Shown: positions 51,709 through 63,489 of the stretch, piece by piece
Layout: each line of letters opens with the position of its first letter
Position numbering within the stretch: the first letter of the stretch is position 1
Assembly (NCBI GenBank): GCA_963573385.1
Contig: CAUYLG010021655.1
Span: 1-64,000, forward strand
DNA length: 64,000 nt
From: Cacajao melanocephalus
Taxonomy: Eukaryota; Chordata; Mammalia; Primates; Pitheciidae
Reading direction: 5' to 3'
Notes under the pieces: model-generated
Databases searched by the model: none
What the model saw: the letters and a program-made list of their open reading frames with translations, nothing else
What the model was told of the DNA's origin: nothing
Position numbers and translations under genes: made by a program

Positions 51709-52115
51709 GGCCAGGCTTGGTGGCTCAGGCCTGTAATCCTAGCACTTTGAGGTAGAAGGATTGCTTGAGCCCAGGAGTTTGAGACCAGCCTGGGCAGCAA
51801 AGTAAGACCCCGTCTCTTTTTTTGTTTGTTTTTTTGGGGACAGGGTCTTGCTCTGTCACCCAGGCTGGAGTGCAGTAGTGCAGTCCCGGCTCACTGCAAC
51901 CTCCACCTCCTAGGTTCAAGCAATTCTCATGCCTCAGCCTCCTGAGTACCTTGTATGACAGGTGTGTGTCACCACACCTGGCTAATTTTTGTATTATTAG
52001 TAGAGTCAGGGTTTTGCCATGTTGACCAGGCTGGTATCAAACTTCTGGCCTCAAACAATCTGCCTGCCTTGGTCTCCCAAAGTGCTGGAATTACAGGCAT
52101 GAGCTGTGCCCGGCC
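51709..52115. mobile_element. Alu monomer (forward) followed by a full reverse Alu
   Basis: 51709-51818 is a left-arm forward monomer. 51819-52115 is a reverse dimer. The pair forms a tail-to-tail inverted Alu arrangement. Confidence 0.85.
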
Positions 52116-52129
52116 CCATCTCTATAGTT

Positions 52130-52640
52130 TAAAAATTAAGAAAAGGAAGGCTATTTAGTATGTTACTTTTGTATCTAACTTCTTAGCAAAATCTGTCTGC
52201 CTCATTTTTAGAGTAACTATAATTATTTCACCTCCTGCCTTTTTCTTTAATGTCTTACTTTCCTCCTTGCCTAGTTTCATCAGCTAGGGCCTCTAAAATA
52301 ATAGTGGTAACAGAGGGCATTCTTTTGTTTGGAAGGTTGATGGAAGCTTCTATTGCTTCCATCCCTTACAAATGATGCTGGGCTTTGGCTTGATGGGTGT
52401 GTGTCTGGGTGTAATTTCGTTTATTGTGTGTAACTTAAGGAGGTAACCCTCTTTATAATTTGATGTGGTTCTTTTATAAATTTTGCAGTAAATTGGTCAA
52501 ATGCCTTTTCAACATCTATGATGATTATGATTTTTAACATGTTAATATAAATGAAAAGATGTTCCAATTTTGAGCCATCCTTTTCACATTGTGCAAGTCT
52601 CATTTGGTTTAGTTAACTTTTATTTTTTTCTGCTTTGCCT
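52130..52640 (-). mobile_element. L1 ORF2 fragment
   Basis: Reverse L1 reverse-transcriptase region: ACTAGTT-type degenerate phrases with AAATTGGTCAAATGCCTTTT, TCAACATCTATGATGATTAT and TTTGAGCCATCCTTTTCACA. No intact frame. Confidence 0.7.
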
Positions 52641-53039
52641 AATTTTAAATTTTGGAAAGTCCACTGCATTTAAAAAATAATGAATTTGTTTCCATTAAAG
52701 CTAGATTAATGGAACAATTAGGCAGCTGCTGATGATCAGTTTCCTTTCTGGTGGGTCTCAGAAAATGGACAGTTTTCTTGTTCAGTATTTTGAGGTTAAA
52801 AAATTGTGGAACAGGTAGGACTTGCTGAGTGATCGCATTCCTTCTGTGAGTCAGGAAAGGAGGAGGAGGAAGAGGTCCGAAAATGCCACTTATTTTATGC
52901 TTAGGACTCTTTAATCCTTCAACATTCTGAATGGGCTAACAAGATTCACAAAGGGAGCCTGGGGTTTGGCTCAATACTCTTAAATCCTCTGCCCTGTCCA
53001 CTTCCTGCACCCCTAGGAAAGACAGCACAGTGATCTGCT

Positions 53040-53990
<951 letters not shown>

Positions 53991-54157
53991 AGTGGGCAGT
54001 GTTGGGACTGGCTCGCCGTGTACACACTCACCAGTGGAACTGCTTTGGCCCCGCAACGTTATGTAATCGATGACCTAGGTAATTTTTTTAAGCCTCAGTG
54101 GGGTTTATTTGCTAATATTTTATTTTGGGTTTTCATACATTGATTTTTATGTAAATG

Positions 54158-54225
54158 TTTTAGAGATAGGGCCTTGCTCTGGTGCCCAGGCTGGAGTGCA
54201 GTGATGTGATCACAGTTTATTGTAA
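54158..54225 (-). mobile_element. Alu fragment
   Basis: GAGATAGGGCCTTGCTCTGG to GTGATCACAGTTTATTG. Only the right-arm end is kept. Confidence 0.75.
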
Positions 54226-54249
54226 TTTTTTATTAAAAAAAATTTAAAA

Positions 54250-54385
54250 AAAAATTTTTTTTTATTGCATTGTAGGTTTGGGGGTACATGTGAAGAACAC
54301 CCAAGATTGTTGCATAGGTACACACATGGCAGTGTGATTTGCTGCTTTCCTCCCCTTCACCTATATCTGGCATTTCTCCCCATCC
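54250..54385 (-). mobile_element. Short L1 3' end
   Basis: GTTTGGGGGTACATGTGAAG, CATGGCAGTGTGATTTGCTG and CACCTATATCTGGCATTTCT. It has almost the same extent as the copy at 32440-32600. Confidence 0.8.
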
Positions 54386-54389
54386 AAAG

Positions 54390-56455
54390 CACAGATTTTT
54401 ATGGTACAGGAATAAACTTATTTCTCACTGGCAAAAATGTGTTGATTGTAATGGTTCCCATTCTGATTAATAAAGATGTGTTTCAGCCTAGTTACAATTA
54501 TTTAAAATTCATGGTGGGAAACTGCAATTACTTTTTCACAAAAATAAATATAAATATACACACACATTTATGTATACCTTTGTAAACAAATATGTTTTTA
54601 ATGTTCTTTAATTCCAGTTTCCTGTTGAACTTGTTTTCTCCCTCTCTTGTTTATATAAACAGCACAATGTGATCTTTAAAAATAATTTCTAAATTACCTC
54701 ATAAGTAATTCCCTACAGATGTTCCCTCTTTCTTGTTGGTGTTTCTAATTTGCCCACAACATTGGATTCTGTTTAGCAACCAAGGCTACAGTGTAGCCAG
54801 ACCGACTAGAGCACTGACAATTTTTAATACTATATTTACGGACTAAGAATTAGATCATCAGTGCTAAATACAACTGTGGCGAAAATTTTCTCTCCAACAA
54901 ATTCTCTGTGACTTGAGAACACCCAGGCTAACTGGTTCTGGAAATAAGGCGAATGAAACTGGATTTTTGTGTTGCAAATAGTTAAGCTTCGAGAGGCAGG
55001 ACTTGATAATGGGAACTCCCTGCAAGAAGGGCAGCATAGAGTACAGACTGCTAGGATAAAGAGCTAACCTTGTTAAGGGTGGTGCTGGGGTATGTCAGCT
55101 TTTTTCTATTTACAGTGGTATGCTGAAGCTGACTCATGCACTCACAGGAGCTGATTCTTAAAATTTCCAGATTTTTGTGAGCCAGTTGATATCATGTTGA
55201 TAGCTTGAAATAGGCTGTGGTAGAACTATTTACACCATGGAAACTGGTAAATGCTACAAATCAGCTCCCCATTCCTCGAGAGCTGGTTGTTAGACATTTC
55301 CCAGACTATCACTGTTTGTCTGGCTCACAGCCATCAATGAGGTAGGTATTACTGCCCCCATTGTACAGATGAGGAAACAGACAAAAAAAATCTTTAGGTT
55401 TTAGGGAGAAATTACAGGGGGGATAAAACAAAATGAAACAAAAAACCCACCAAAAATATGAAGCAGAAGGAAATTGCCAAAGTAAAAATAGGCACGGGAC
55501 AGTCCTGACCCTGAGGGCTGTCTCCAGAGGAGAAAGATACATTGATGCAGGCAATGAGATAATCTCAGGGACTGCCAAACTGAGGTTCAGAAGGCTGGGA
55601 GAACGATCTCAGTGAAGAACTAAGGGATCAAACAGAAAAGCCTCAGGAAGAGTTCAAGACTCCTCCACCCTTTTCCAGCCCCTACCTTTCCCTGCTTTGG
55701 TTGGATGAATCACATTCAAAGGCAAGAAATTCCAGTCCCCTAAGGAGGAAGGGTTTGCTTAAGCTTGAAGGCAGGAATTGGGCCATGTTTCCCAGGAAGC
55801 AAAGTTTTCTGAGAAGTTGCAAACTCAAGACACAATGGTATGTTCATTGCCTTTAGATTTACATCCTTGCTGTGACTGGATTGAAAAAGGCCCTTGGCCA
55901 AGGTGGCACCCTCCTTCCTCTTCAAGGAGTTCAATGTAAGGCAAGGGCCCTGGCCCCCAAAAAAAGTCCAAGGTGAGCAGCCAGTGCCAGCTCAGCCACG
56001 GGGCATTCAAGTGAGGTTCCATTTCTTCTGAATTTGGGTTTGCAGCCAACTAATAAGCAAATATTACTCTGCCAGTCATTGTCTTTCACGTATTCTCCTC
56101 AGGAACCTTGAGGCAAGGGGAGGCTGTGGTTTGGACCATGATTAAGGTAAGCCTGGATCTATGGCATTACCTATTGTTGTTTTCTCAAAGAGCAAGAAAA
56201 TGAAGAGCTCATGCAGTTCACAGGAAGCCAGAAACAGAATCAAGTCTGATTACGACAGTGCCTATGTTCTCTTCATAGAGCTTGTCTTGGGCCAGAGCAG
56301 GTGACCTTGGGAGAAACTCTCCTCTTGCTGGGGTCCTGGAGGGGAGAAGCTAAAACCCTCTTCTCACATACTGATCTGTTTTCTGAAAAGGGAGACAGCA
56401 TGAAGGCAGGCAAAAGCCCCTGTTTCTTTGGGTATCTTGATTGAATAAATGAGAT
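54390..56455. other. Non-coding, no gene seen
   Basis: A MIR core remnant lies at 55325-55385 (GAGGTAGGTATTACTGCCCC). The remainder is unassigned. I looked here for further ENTPD1-like exons and found none. Confidence 0.45.
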
Positions 56456-56457
56456 AA

Positions 56458-56760
56458 TGGGTCAGGTGCGGTGGCTCACACCTGTAACCCCAGCACTTTG
56501 GGAGGCTGAGGAAGGCAGATCATGAGGTCAGGAGTTCAAGACCAGCCTGGCCAATATGGTGAAACCCTGTCTTTACTAAAAATACAAAAATTAGCTGGGC
56601 GTGGCACGCACCTGTAGTCCCGGCTACTTGGGAGGCTGAGGCAGGAGAATCACTTGAACCTGGAGGTGGAGATTGCAGTAAGCCAAGATTGCACCACTGC
56701 ACTCTAGCTTGGGCAGCAGAGTGAGACTCTGTCTCAATTTAAAAAAAAAAAAAAAAAAAA
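56458..56760 (+). mobile_element. Alu (full length)
   Basis: Forward Alu, GGTCAGGTGCGGTGGCTCAC to a 21-A tail. Confidence 0.95.
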
Positions 56761-56799
56761 GGCGAGCGAGAGAGATAAGGTACATATAGTGCTTATTCA

Positions 56800-58380
56800 A
56801 TAATTGGCACTTGATAGATGGTAGCTAATTTTTCAATATGCTATTCAACTATGATTACAATAATGCTGGGCCTCTGGAATCAACATATGAAATTTGAATA
56901 GTGGGTCGATTAAGAGGCATCTCTTCTGTCTCTGCTCAAATATTTTATCTTATTCTGGAGTTATTAAGAAAATAAGGAATTTGGAGCTAGGATTCAAATA
57001 ATCCCCCATCTCTTCAAAACATAATGACAGTGATGTTATCTTCAGTGTTTTCTTGGGATTTCCTGAGTTTCTACCTCCTAAATGTTTTTATAGAGGGAAA
57101 GTCCCCTCAGCCATGTCATCTAACTGCTGCTCCTCCTCCTTCTGACATTTGAGAAGCCACCTGTGGCAGACTCCTCTAACAGGTACATACCCCATAGCTA
57201 GCCCCCTTCTTCCTCGCTTATGAAATCTTGATTTTACCCAAGTAGAGGAAAGCAATATGCTCAGGAAGGACTCCTCAGGAGAGAAACAATAATTAGTCTA
57301 AACTAACCATTTAAATCATTTCTCTTTATCACAGATTGGTTTAGAGTGTATATTTCACCAACTTCTGGCCAGCAGGATCTGAAAGATGTCAGTTGGCACT
57401 TCTGCAAAATGTGTGTGCAAGAGATGTGTGCAAGGGAAACCTCTAAACATCTTTCCTGCTTTGGCTTTGCATGTGAAAGAAAATATGATGCTTGGATGTC
57501 TGATTCCAAAATGTGGCATGGAAGCAAACTAGCTTCATGCCCCCCAGCCACAGCAAACCAAAAGCAAATGTACAGCACTGAGATTATCACCAGCAATATC
57601 CCAGAAATCAAATATGAAGATAAGATAGTTCCAGGGCCACAAAGAAGTAAAAAAAACTCCAAGTAGACAGGAAGAGAATCAAACTTCCACATCCATGTCA
57701 CCTCTCCCCCCATTCTGCCTGGCACCAAGCTTGTGGAAAATTTTCCCCAACTCACAGTTTCTGCACTGGAAAAAGTGAGATCAAGGTGGACAATCAGCTT
57801 CTCCACCATCTTGGGTTCCCTAGCAGGAAACTTGTCCTTGTCTTAACCCACAGTAAGCATTGTGACATCCTGAAGGGAGAAACATCCCTGGGGACAGGTA
57901 AAGACAAGGGAGAGGCAGATTTAGCATCCCCAGCCCTGAGAACTCTGCTCTGGGAACTGACCAAAAAAGATAACAAATCAGAGTGGCCATTCAATGGCTG
58001 TAGGAGGTTTCTCCCACAAGATCCCTTGGGCACAACCCCATAGTTAGTTTTCCCACGCTGCTGGGGCTAACCTCTGGGACCTCCCCAGTTCTAGAAAGGC
58101 AGTGCTCCCATTGTTGACTAGAATGGAGACGAACCTGGGCTTAAGGTGCTGCCTAGACCCAAAAAGGAGGCAGTGACCTAGTGATACGGTGCTTGGAGCA
58201 GTAACATACCTTAGCACAAAAAGATCACCAAGATAGTGGAAAAACTGATCCCAAGTTCTGACGTAGTTTAGCTAAAGAACCAACCCCTAATCATCTACCT
58301 CAAGACATAATGTGAAAGAAAAATACATCCTATTTAAATCCTTTGTAGGCACATATTCTATAACTTGTAAACAAGACATC
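56800..58380. other. Sequence downstream of the last ENTPD1-like exon
   Basis: No ENTPD1 exon 7-9 match. A 168-codon minus frame (57809-57303) and a 106-codon plus frame (57346-57666) overlap. The first has a hydrophobic run (LISGILLVIISVLYICFWF) but no match I recognise, and its frame does not connect to exon 58668-58408 through the visible acceptors at 57765 or 57760. Confidence 0.4.
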
Positions 58381-58407
58381 CTATACATCATCATTTCACA
58401 AACTTAC

Positions 58408-58668
58408 CCCAAAATCCCCCTGGAGTGGTGGCAAGAAAATCCCATTAAAGGCACACTGGGAGTAAGGGCAGTAAGTGGTGTTGAACAGCTCCATGATGCT
58501 TTGATGGCATTGTTGATAGTTTCCAGTACCCTGGATTTCAAACTGCTGGAATGTAAGAGTCATCTCAAATCTCTTGGTGCAGGGGGTCTTGTAAATGTCA
58601 CTCACGTTCACTACCTTCTTATATCCAGGATGAAAGCACGGGTCCCTGAGAATTTCATTCCTTGCAAC
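58408..58668 (-). CDS. ENTPD1: ENTPD1-like exon, C-terminal lobe segment
   Basis: This exon encodes 87 codons, [18 protein letters not shown] to [10 protein letters not shown]. The acceptor is CCATTCAG and the donor GTAAGT is optimal. The cysteines of the family ([20 protein letters not shown]) and sequons NVS and NTT are kept. It is the last ENTPD1-like exon I could find toward the left. Confidence 0.9.
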
Positions 58669-61091
58669 CTGAATGGAAAAATCACTTGAAAGCATCAGGT
58701 GTGAATGCTTTGGATACAAAAGGCACAGTCTGACTTAATCAATATGTAGGTACTATACAATGTCCCACCACTTGGCATTGGCATCAGTATGTCATGCCCT
58801 GCCTTTTTCACCCTTGGGAATAAATATGAAAAATGGATTTGTGAACAGGCACCAGAAGTGATATCAGATATAAATGTATTTGACTATTCAAAGAATGCTG
58901 ATGTAGTTAAAACTGGGCCCAGAAATGCCATTAGTTTGAAATGTCCCTGAGTGCTTAGTCCTAATCATATAGGCCAGGAGCAGATTCAAAAGGAAACTCT
59001 CAAGGTTGTCAAAATTTTGGGCCTGAGGGTAGTTCTCCAGAAGCCTACATGATGACAATGATGTCATTATGGATCAACCCTCCCTCCAAGGAGAGAATCA
59101 GAAGCTCCCAGATGCTTTTAGATCATTCAAGCCAACAGTATCAAAATAATTTTTCTTTTTATTATTTTTTAAACTTCTTTAAAAAATTTTTTTTCCTCCC
59201 TCAAACATTTTCCTATCCAATAAAAATAAAAAATAATTTCTAACCCACAACCTACTAGAGAAGAAAGGAGGTTGCAGTGGATAAGAAGCTTAGTGGAACT
59301 TTAAGGCTCAGTGGACATCTCTCAGCACCCGTTACTCCCAGGACCATCTTATTGATAGTGGTTTTAAAAACCAGAGAGAATACTTTGGAGGAGAGCAGAG
59401 AATTGGTTATCCTTTCCGTGGAGACAGGGAACAGCTGGGTGTGACATCCTGGCTTTGCATTTACTTGTCAGGGTGTGCCTGTATACTCACATGATGTTGA
59501 GTATGTTTAACTTTATTTATTTATTTTTTAGATGGAGTCTCACTCTGTTGCCCAGGCTGGAGTGCAGTGGTGCAGTCTAGGCTCACTGCAACCTCCGCCT
59601 CTTGGTTCAAGTGATTCTCCTGCCTCAGCCTCCGGAGTAGCTGGGATTACAGGTGTGTGCCACCATGCCCGGCTAATTTTTTTTTTTTTTCTGTATTTTT
59701 AGTAAAGATGGGGTTTCACCATGTTGGCCAGGCTGGTCTCGACCTCCTGATCTCAAGTGATCCACCTGCCTCGGCCTCCCAAAGTATGTTTAACTTTTCT
59801 TGTCTTCAAAATGCAGAAAGCATCTGGGGACAAGATTTGAAGTGTCAATTGATACATTTTGTGTTTTCCTGAAGTGGTTTTTTTTCTTCTCCTCTCCAGG
59901 TCATTTCTAACAACTCTGTTTTTTGTACTTTGTAGGAAATGGAGCTTTAAAAAGTGGTCTAAAAGAGGTTATAAATTGAATTCCCCCTCCAACAAACAAT
60001 ATTCTATCACATAATTTTCATTATTAACCCCACGAGGGTGAGAAATTATTTCCTGAGAGATCTCAGTTGTGTCCGTGGAGATAATGCAGTAAACAAAAAC
60101 AATTTATAGGGGTCAACCAGATGTAGTTCAATACCCTGCCTAAAAGGGTTTGGAAAGTGCAATAACTAAGTTCAGACAAACTATTGAATTTGAAAGAGAA
60201 AACAACAGGATGTGGGGGCTGGAGGCGCAGATGTGAGGAGAGCAGGTCTGGATTGAGTTATACTTGCCTGAATGTCCTTGGCCAGTTTCTGCCAGAGTGC
60301 CTGATCCTTCCCGTAGCACAAGAAGCTATGTGTGTAGATATTGTAGTCCTTGCCATACAGGCGAAATTGCAGAGCATTATCTGTGGACTCAATAGTCTTG
60401 TTTTGGGGTACAAAAGTTATTTGTGTAGAGGCTCCCCCAAGGTCCAAAGCTCCAAAGGTTTTCTGATTATCGGTTTTATATGGGACTATGCTGAACCACC
60501 TCGGTTTCTGAAAGACAGTACAGTTACCAGTGCTAGAAGTCTCTGGACACCCTGCCTTCCATGCTATTTCTTGGAGTCAGGGATTTCCTAAGGCAAAGAA
60601 ACTGGGGCATAAAGGTGAGACAAAGCTCACTAGAGGCTCCTGATCTACAGCAGATTATCAGCAAGAAAAGAGGGGCTTCGAAGCCATAGTTTAAACTGCT
60701 GGATATAGAAGCAGTGTAACTAGTGTTTACAAACAACAGGTCTGAGGCCAGACACATTGAAGTTCAAATTCTCACTTCGTCGCTTGTTAGCTGTACAGCC
60801 GTGGGCAAAATAATTACCCTCTCTAGGCATCAGTACAGGGCTCTAAAATGGGGATGATGTAGTACCTCATACAGTTGTTCTAAGGATGAAATCAGAAAAC
60901 ATGAAAAGTGCTGAGCACAGCACAAGACACATAGCAGTAGACAAATGTTAGCTATTCTAATTTTTAATGATAGATTTTTAATTTCCTTTATGCCTCCATA
61001 AGGTAAAGACATGTACTCCTTATTCTGCCAATAATAGGTCTTGTTAAGAGAATCATACCTCTAGTGACCCTTACAAATGTGAGGGTAAATT

Positions 61092-61123
<32 letters not shown>

Positions 61124-63487
61124 ATTCATTCTGGCTAGTGACCCAAGTACTGCCTGAGATAGCAATGACATTGGCCTCCATGGAGCCACCTTCATGGATG
61201 CTGTGAGATATTCACCTGACTGAATTTGCCCAGCAGATAGTTGATAGTAATCCAGCCATAAGCACCTTCCTCTTGGCCAGTAATGATCCTGGCACCCTGG
61301 AAGTCAAAAGGGTAGTTGCTGAGGCTCCTCTCTACCATACCCAGGACCCTGTCCGCCAACTCTTCACTTTCCATCCTGCACAAAGGAAGAGCTGAGGTTA
61401 TCATTTTTGTTTTAATAAGTCACTACCCATTTCAGCTACAGCATCCACACAGTGCTACTAAGAAGTGAACCATAATACACTGGAATAAATGGAGAGATGG
61501 GGATGTCCGCACATGGCTGTCCGAGGAACCTTTATTTTGGATGAGGCAGAATTAATCTTTTGTTTGTCTCTCTCCATATCCACATCCTTCAAATCCTTTC
61601 ATAAGTTGGTTTTCCTTAAAATACTATTTTTGTTCTAAAGTTCCCTGGCTCAAAAAGTTATCAAAGGCTCTTAAAATTACTGTGGTAGTGGTAGCTGAGT
61701 ATAGTTTAATGACCACACCTGGAGCTGATGTGTGCTGTATTAGCCATTGTGGGTGGCTCCTAGCTGGTTACATGGTCAGACTCTGCTCCAGGTTTTTAAT
61801 TAGGATTTTAGTAGAAACCAGGTGGCAAATGACCTGGAATAGATACCCAATCTCCTCTGCTGCCAGCCTGGGAAAAGTCTTTCACATATTATAGCTCAGT
61901 TCTTGGGTCTGTTTGAGACCTTGAGACCTAAAGAAGGAGTCTTCCAGAGTTGTCTTAATGAAGATGGGATGCAGTTGCTTCCAAGATCTAGGCTACGCAA
62001 CACTGGGAGTCTCTGAGCAGGAGGATGCTACCTTCCAGCTGGCATTAGGCCCCTGTAATCTCTCATTTAAATGGCCACTACACCTACTAACTGCCTTCCT
62101 TTTATCCCCAGCTTTTCTCCCCGCCAATCCATCTTCTCTACCAGTGTCACCAGCTGTGTAGCATCCTTTAATGGCTTCCTGCTATCTCTAAGATAAACTC
62201 CAAACTTCCTAGCATGGCCCATAGGGCACTTTGTGACCTGGACCCTGCCTTTTCAGAATCCCACTCAGAATCCCAGCTCCACCACTTCTCAGGTGTGTGA
62301 CCTTGGGTGAGTTACTTAACATCTGTAAGCAACAGCTTCCTTATCTGGTTAATAATAATTTATAGTTGTTATGATAGGTGCTTAAGAACATAGGATGGGC
62401 TCAGTAAATATGAGCTGCTATTATTATTATTATTTTACACTACACACCCTATCTTCTATCTATGGAGAACTACTTACAGTCCTCTGAACATTCCCCGGTC
62501 TCTCACACTTCCTTGCCTTTGCACATCCAGTAAAACACAAGCTGTATGAAGTCAGAGACTTTGTCCTGTTCACTGTTATATCCCCAGTACTCAGAACAGT
62601 GCCTGACATATAATAGGTACTGAATAAACATCAGTTACTGAATGCAGACTGTCTGCTCTGCTGATAAAGCCCTCCCCCAATCCACCAACTCATTTTTCAC
62701 GATTCAGTTCATGCATCCCTTCCTCTAAGTCTTCCTGACCTCCTCTCACCCTGGGCAGGGCCAAATGTGCTCCCATAGCAGCTCTGAGCACTCCTCTATC
62801 AAAACATTGATCAGCCTGTATTGAAACTGATTTCTTTGAGGGTTGAGAGTTTTCATATTCTGGATAGAGCAGGCACTCAATACATGCTGAATGAATTAAT
62901 GAATGAACAAGTGAACAAATAATTCACATAGGTATCAAGTGATATAAAAATGTGCAGTTGTGATTATTTATGACCTGTGATGTCTATGAGTCTCCTCTTA
63001 CCTTCCTTCTCCCAGATATTGAATAGCTAAATCTGTAGCCCCAAACCCCAAAGTATGCAGGCCCAGTCTTTCTCTCCCCGTGCCCCATCCCACTTGAATT
63101 CCCCATAGGGAGATGCACAAGGGCTTTTTTTTTTTTTTAATACTTAAAATCATACCCCTATATATACTAAGAGTTTGGAAGCTGTATTCACTTACCGAAA
63201 TTTTCTTTCTTAGGTATGGACTTAGGTGTGTAGAGTTTGGGGTTTTAGGGAGTGTGGGCCTCTCCTGTAACTTCAGAGGCTCTTTCACTGCCAAGCCTAA
63301 CTCCCAGATACTCTTGATCCCTACATGCTGCTATACCTGAGCAACCGCATGCCTGCCGTGGCTCCCAGGTAAACAGGTGTCTCTTGGTGCTGGGACTTTG
63401 GAATCACTTCCCTAGCTCTTTCCATGCATTCAGTCAGGTACATGCCAATTTCATTTACTTTCTGAACATATTTTGAGATTCCAGGAC
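58408..63487 (-). CDS. ENTPD1: ENTPD1 (CD39)-like ecto-nucleotidase, partial: four internal exons, paralogue or unprocessed pseudogene
   Basis: ENTPD1 is a cell-surface enzyme with two membrane spans that hydrolyses extracellular ATP and ADP to AMP. Four exons (63487-63337, 61375-61216, 60507-60268, 58668-58408; 812 nt) splice in one continuous frame into about 270 residues of the extracellular domain. They contain apyrase regions ACR2 (GATAGMRLL), ACR3 (GQEEGAYGW, with the catalytic Glu) and ACR4 (DLGGASTQ). ACR1 would be in exons beyond the right edge. ACR5 and the C-terminal membrane span should follow exon 58668-58408, but I did not find those exons in the rest of the window. I count about 20 differences from human CD39 as I remember it, most of them conservative, and no stop or frameshift. 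Human ENTPD1 is on chromosome 10, so this looks like a duplicate. Whether it is expressed is unknown. Confidence 0.88.
58720..59510. other. Intron of the ENTPD1-like block (left part)
   Basis: Non-coding and no clear repeat. The A/T-rich run at 59150-59240 is low complexity. Confidence 0.5.
59512..59785 (-). mobile_element. Alu, lacking its last ~40 bp
   Basis: Reverse Alu from GATGGAGTCTCACTCTGTTG to TCGGCCTCCCAAAGTA. The 5' end of the element is missing. Confidence 0.9.
60268..60507 (-). CDS. ENTPD1: ENTPD1-like exon with ACR4; GC donor
   Basis: This exon encodes 80 codons, [10 protein letters not shown] to [10 protein letters not shown]. The acceptor is TCTTTCAG. The donor is CAG followed by GCAAGT, a textbook GC-AG type splice site rather than GT. 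ACR4 ([11 protein letters not shown]), a nucleotide phosphate-binding loop, is intact. The sequon NKT sits at the place of human NQT. Confidence 0.9.
60735..60960 (+). mobile_element. MIR in the ENTPD1-like intron
   Basis: GTTAGCTGTACAGCCGTGGG, CTCTCTAGGCATCAGTACAG, AAAATGGGGATGATGTAGTA and GTGCTGAGCACAGCACAAGA. Confidence 0.8.
61092..61120. repeat. (ATCC)n microsatellite
   Basis: About six to seven ATCC units near 61092-61120. Confidence 0.9.
61216..61375 (-). CDS. ENTPD1: ENTPD1-like exon with ACR3 and catalytic Glu
   Basis: This exon encodes [10 protein letters not shown] through NYLLGKFSQ (160 nt). The first G completes an Arg codon split across the preceding intron. The acceptor is TTTGTGCAG and the donor is GTGAAT. 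It contains ACR3 with the [15 protein letters not shown] signature, whose glutamate is the catalytic base in this family. It is intact. Confidence 0.9.
62050..62900 (-). mobile_element. L2-type LINE fragment interrupted by a MIR
   Basis: TTTAATGGCTTCCTGCTATC, GAGACTTTGTCCTGTTCACT and ATCCCCAGTACTCAGAACAG are old LINE phrases. A forward MIR (62260-62430: GTGTGTGACCTTGGGTGAGT) interrupts them. This lies in the intron between the ENTPD1-like exons at 61.4 and 63.3 kb. Confidence 0.6.
63337..63487 (-). CDS. ENTPD1: ENTPD1-like exon with ACR2
   Basis: This exon encodes [18 protein letters not shown] through [18 protein letters not shown] and starts in phase 1. The acceptor is CTTTTCTTAG and the donor is AG followed by GTATAG. 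It carries apyrase conserved region 2 ([11 protein letters not shown]). Differences from human as remembered are F to Y, I to M, D to E and R to K, all conservative. Confidence 0.9.
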
Positions 63488-63489
63488 CT

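Noticed and set aside
57303..57809. 168-codon frame with a hydrophobic run as an alternative terminal exon for the ENTPD1-like gene
   Set aside because: The visible acceptors at 57765 and 57760 do not enter this frame. One leads to a stop after two codons and the other after about 28 codons, and there is no similarity to the CD39 C-terminus.
60181..60447. Reading beyond KLAKDIQ into [10 protein letters not shown] as coding
   Set aside because: It is read-through into the intron. The splice to [10 protein letters not shown] at 58668 restores the family sequence.
61092..61120. Possible CRISPR-like short repeat array
   Set aside because: It is a simple ATCC microsatellite in a primate intron, with no spacers.
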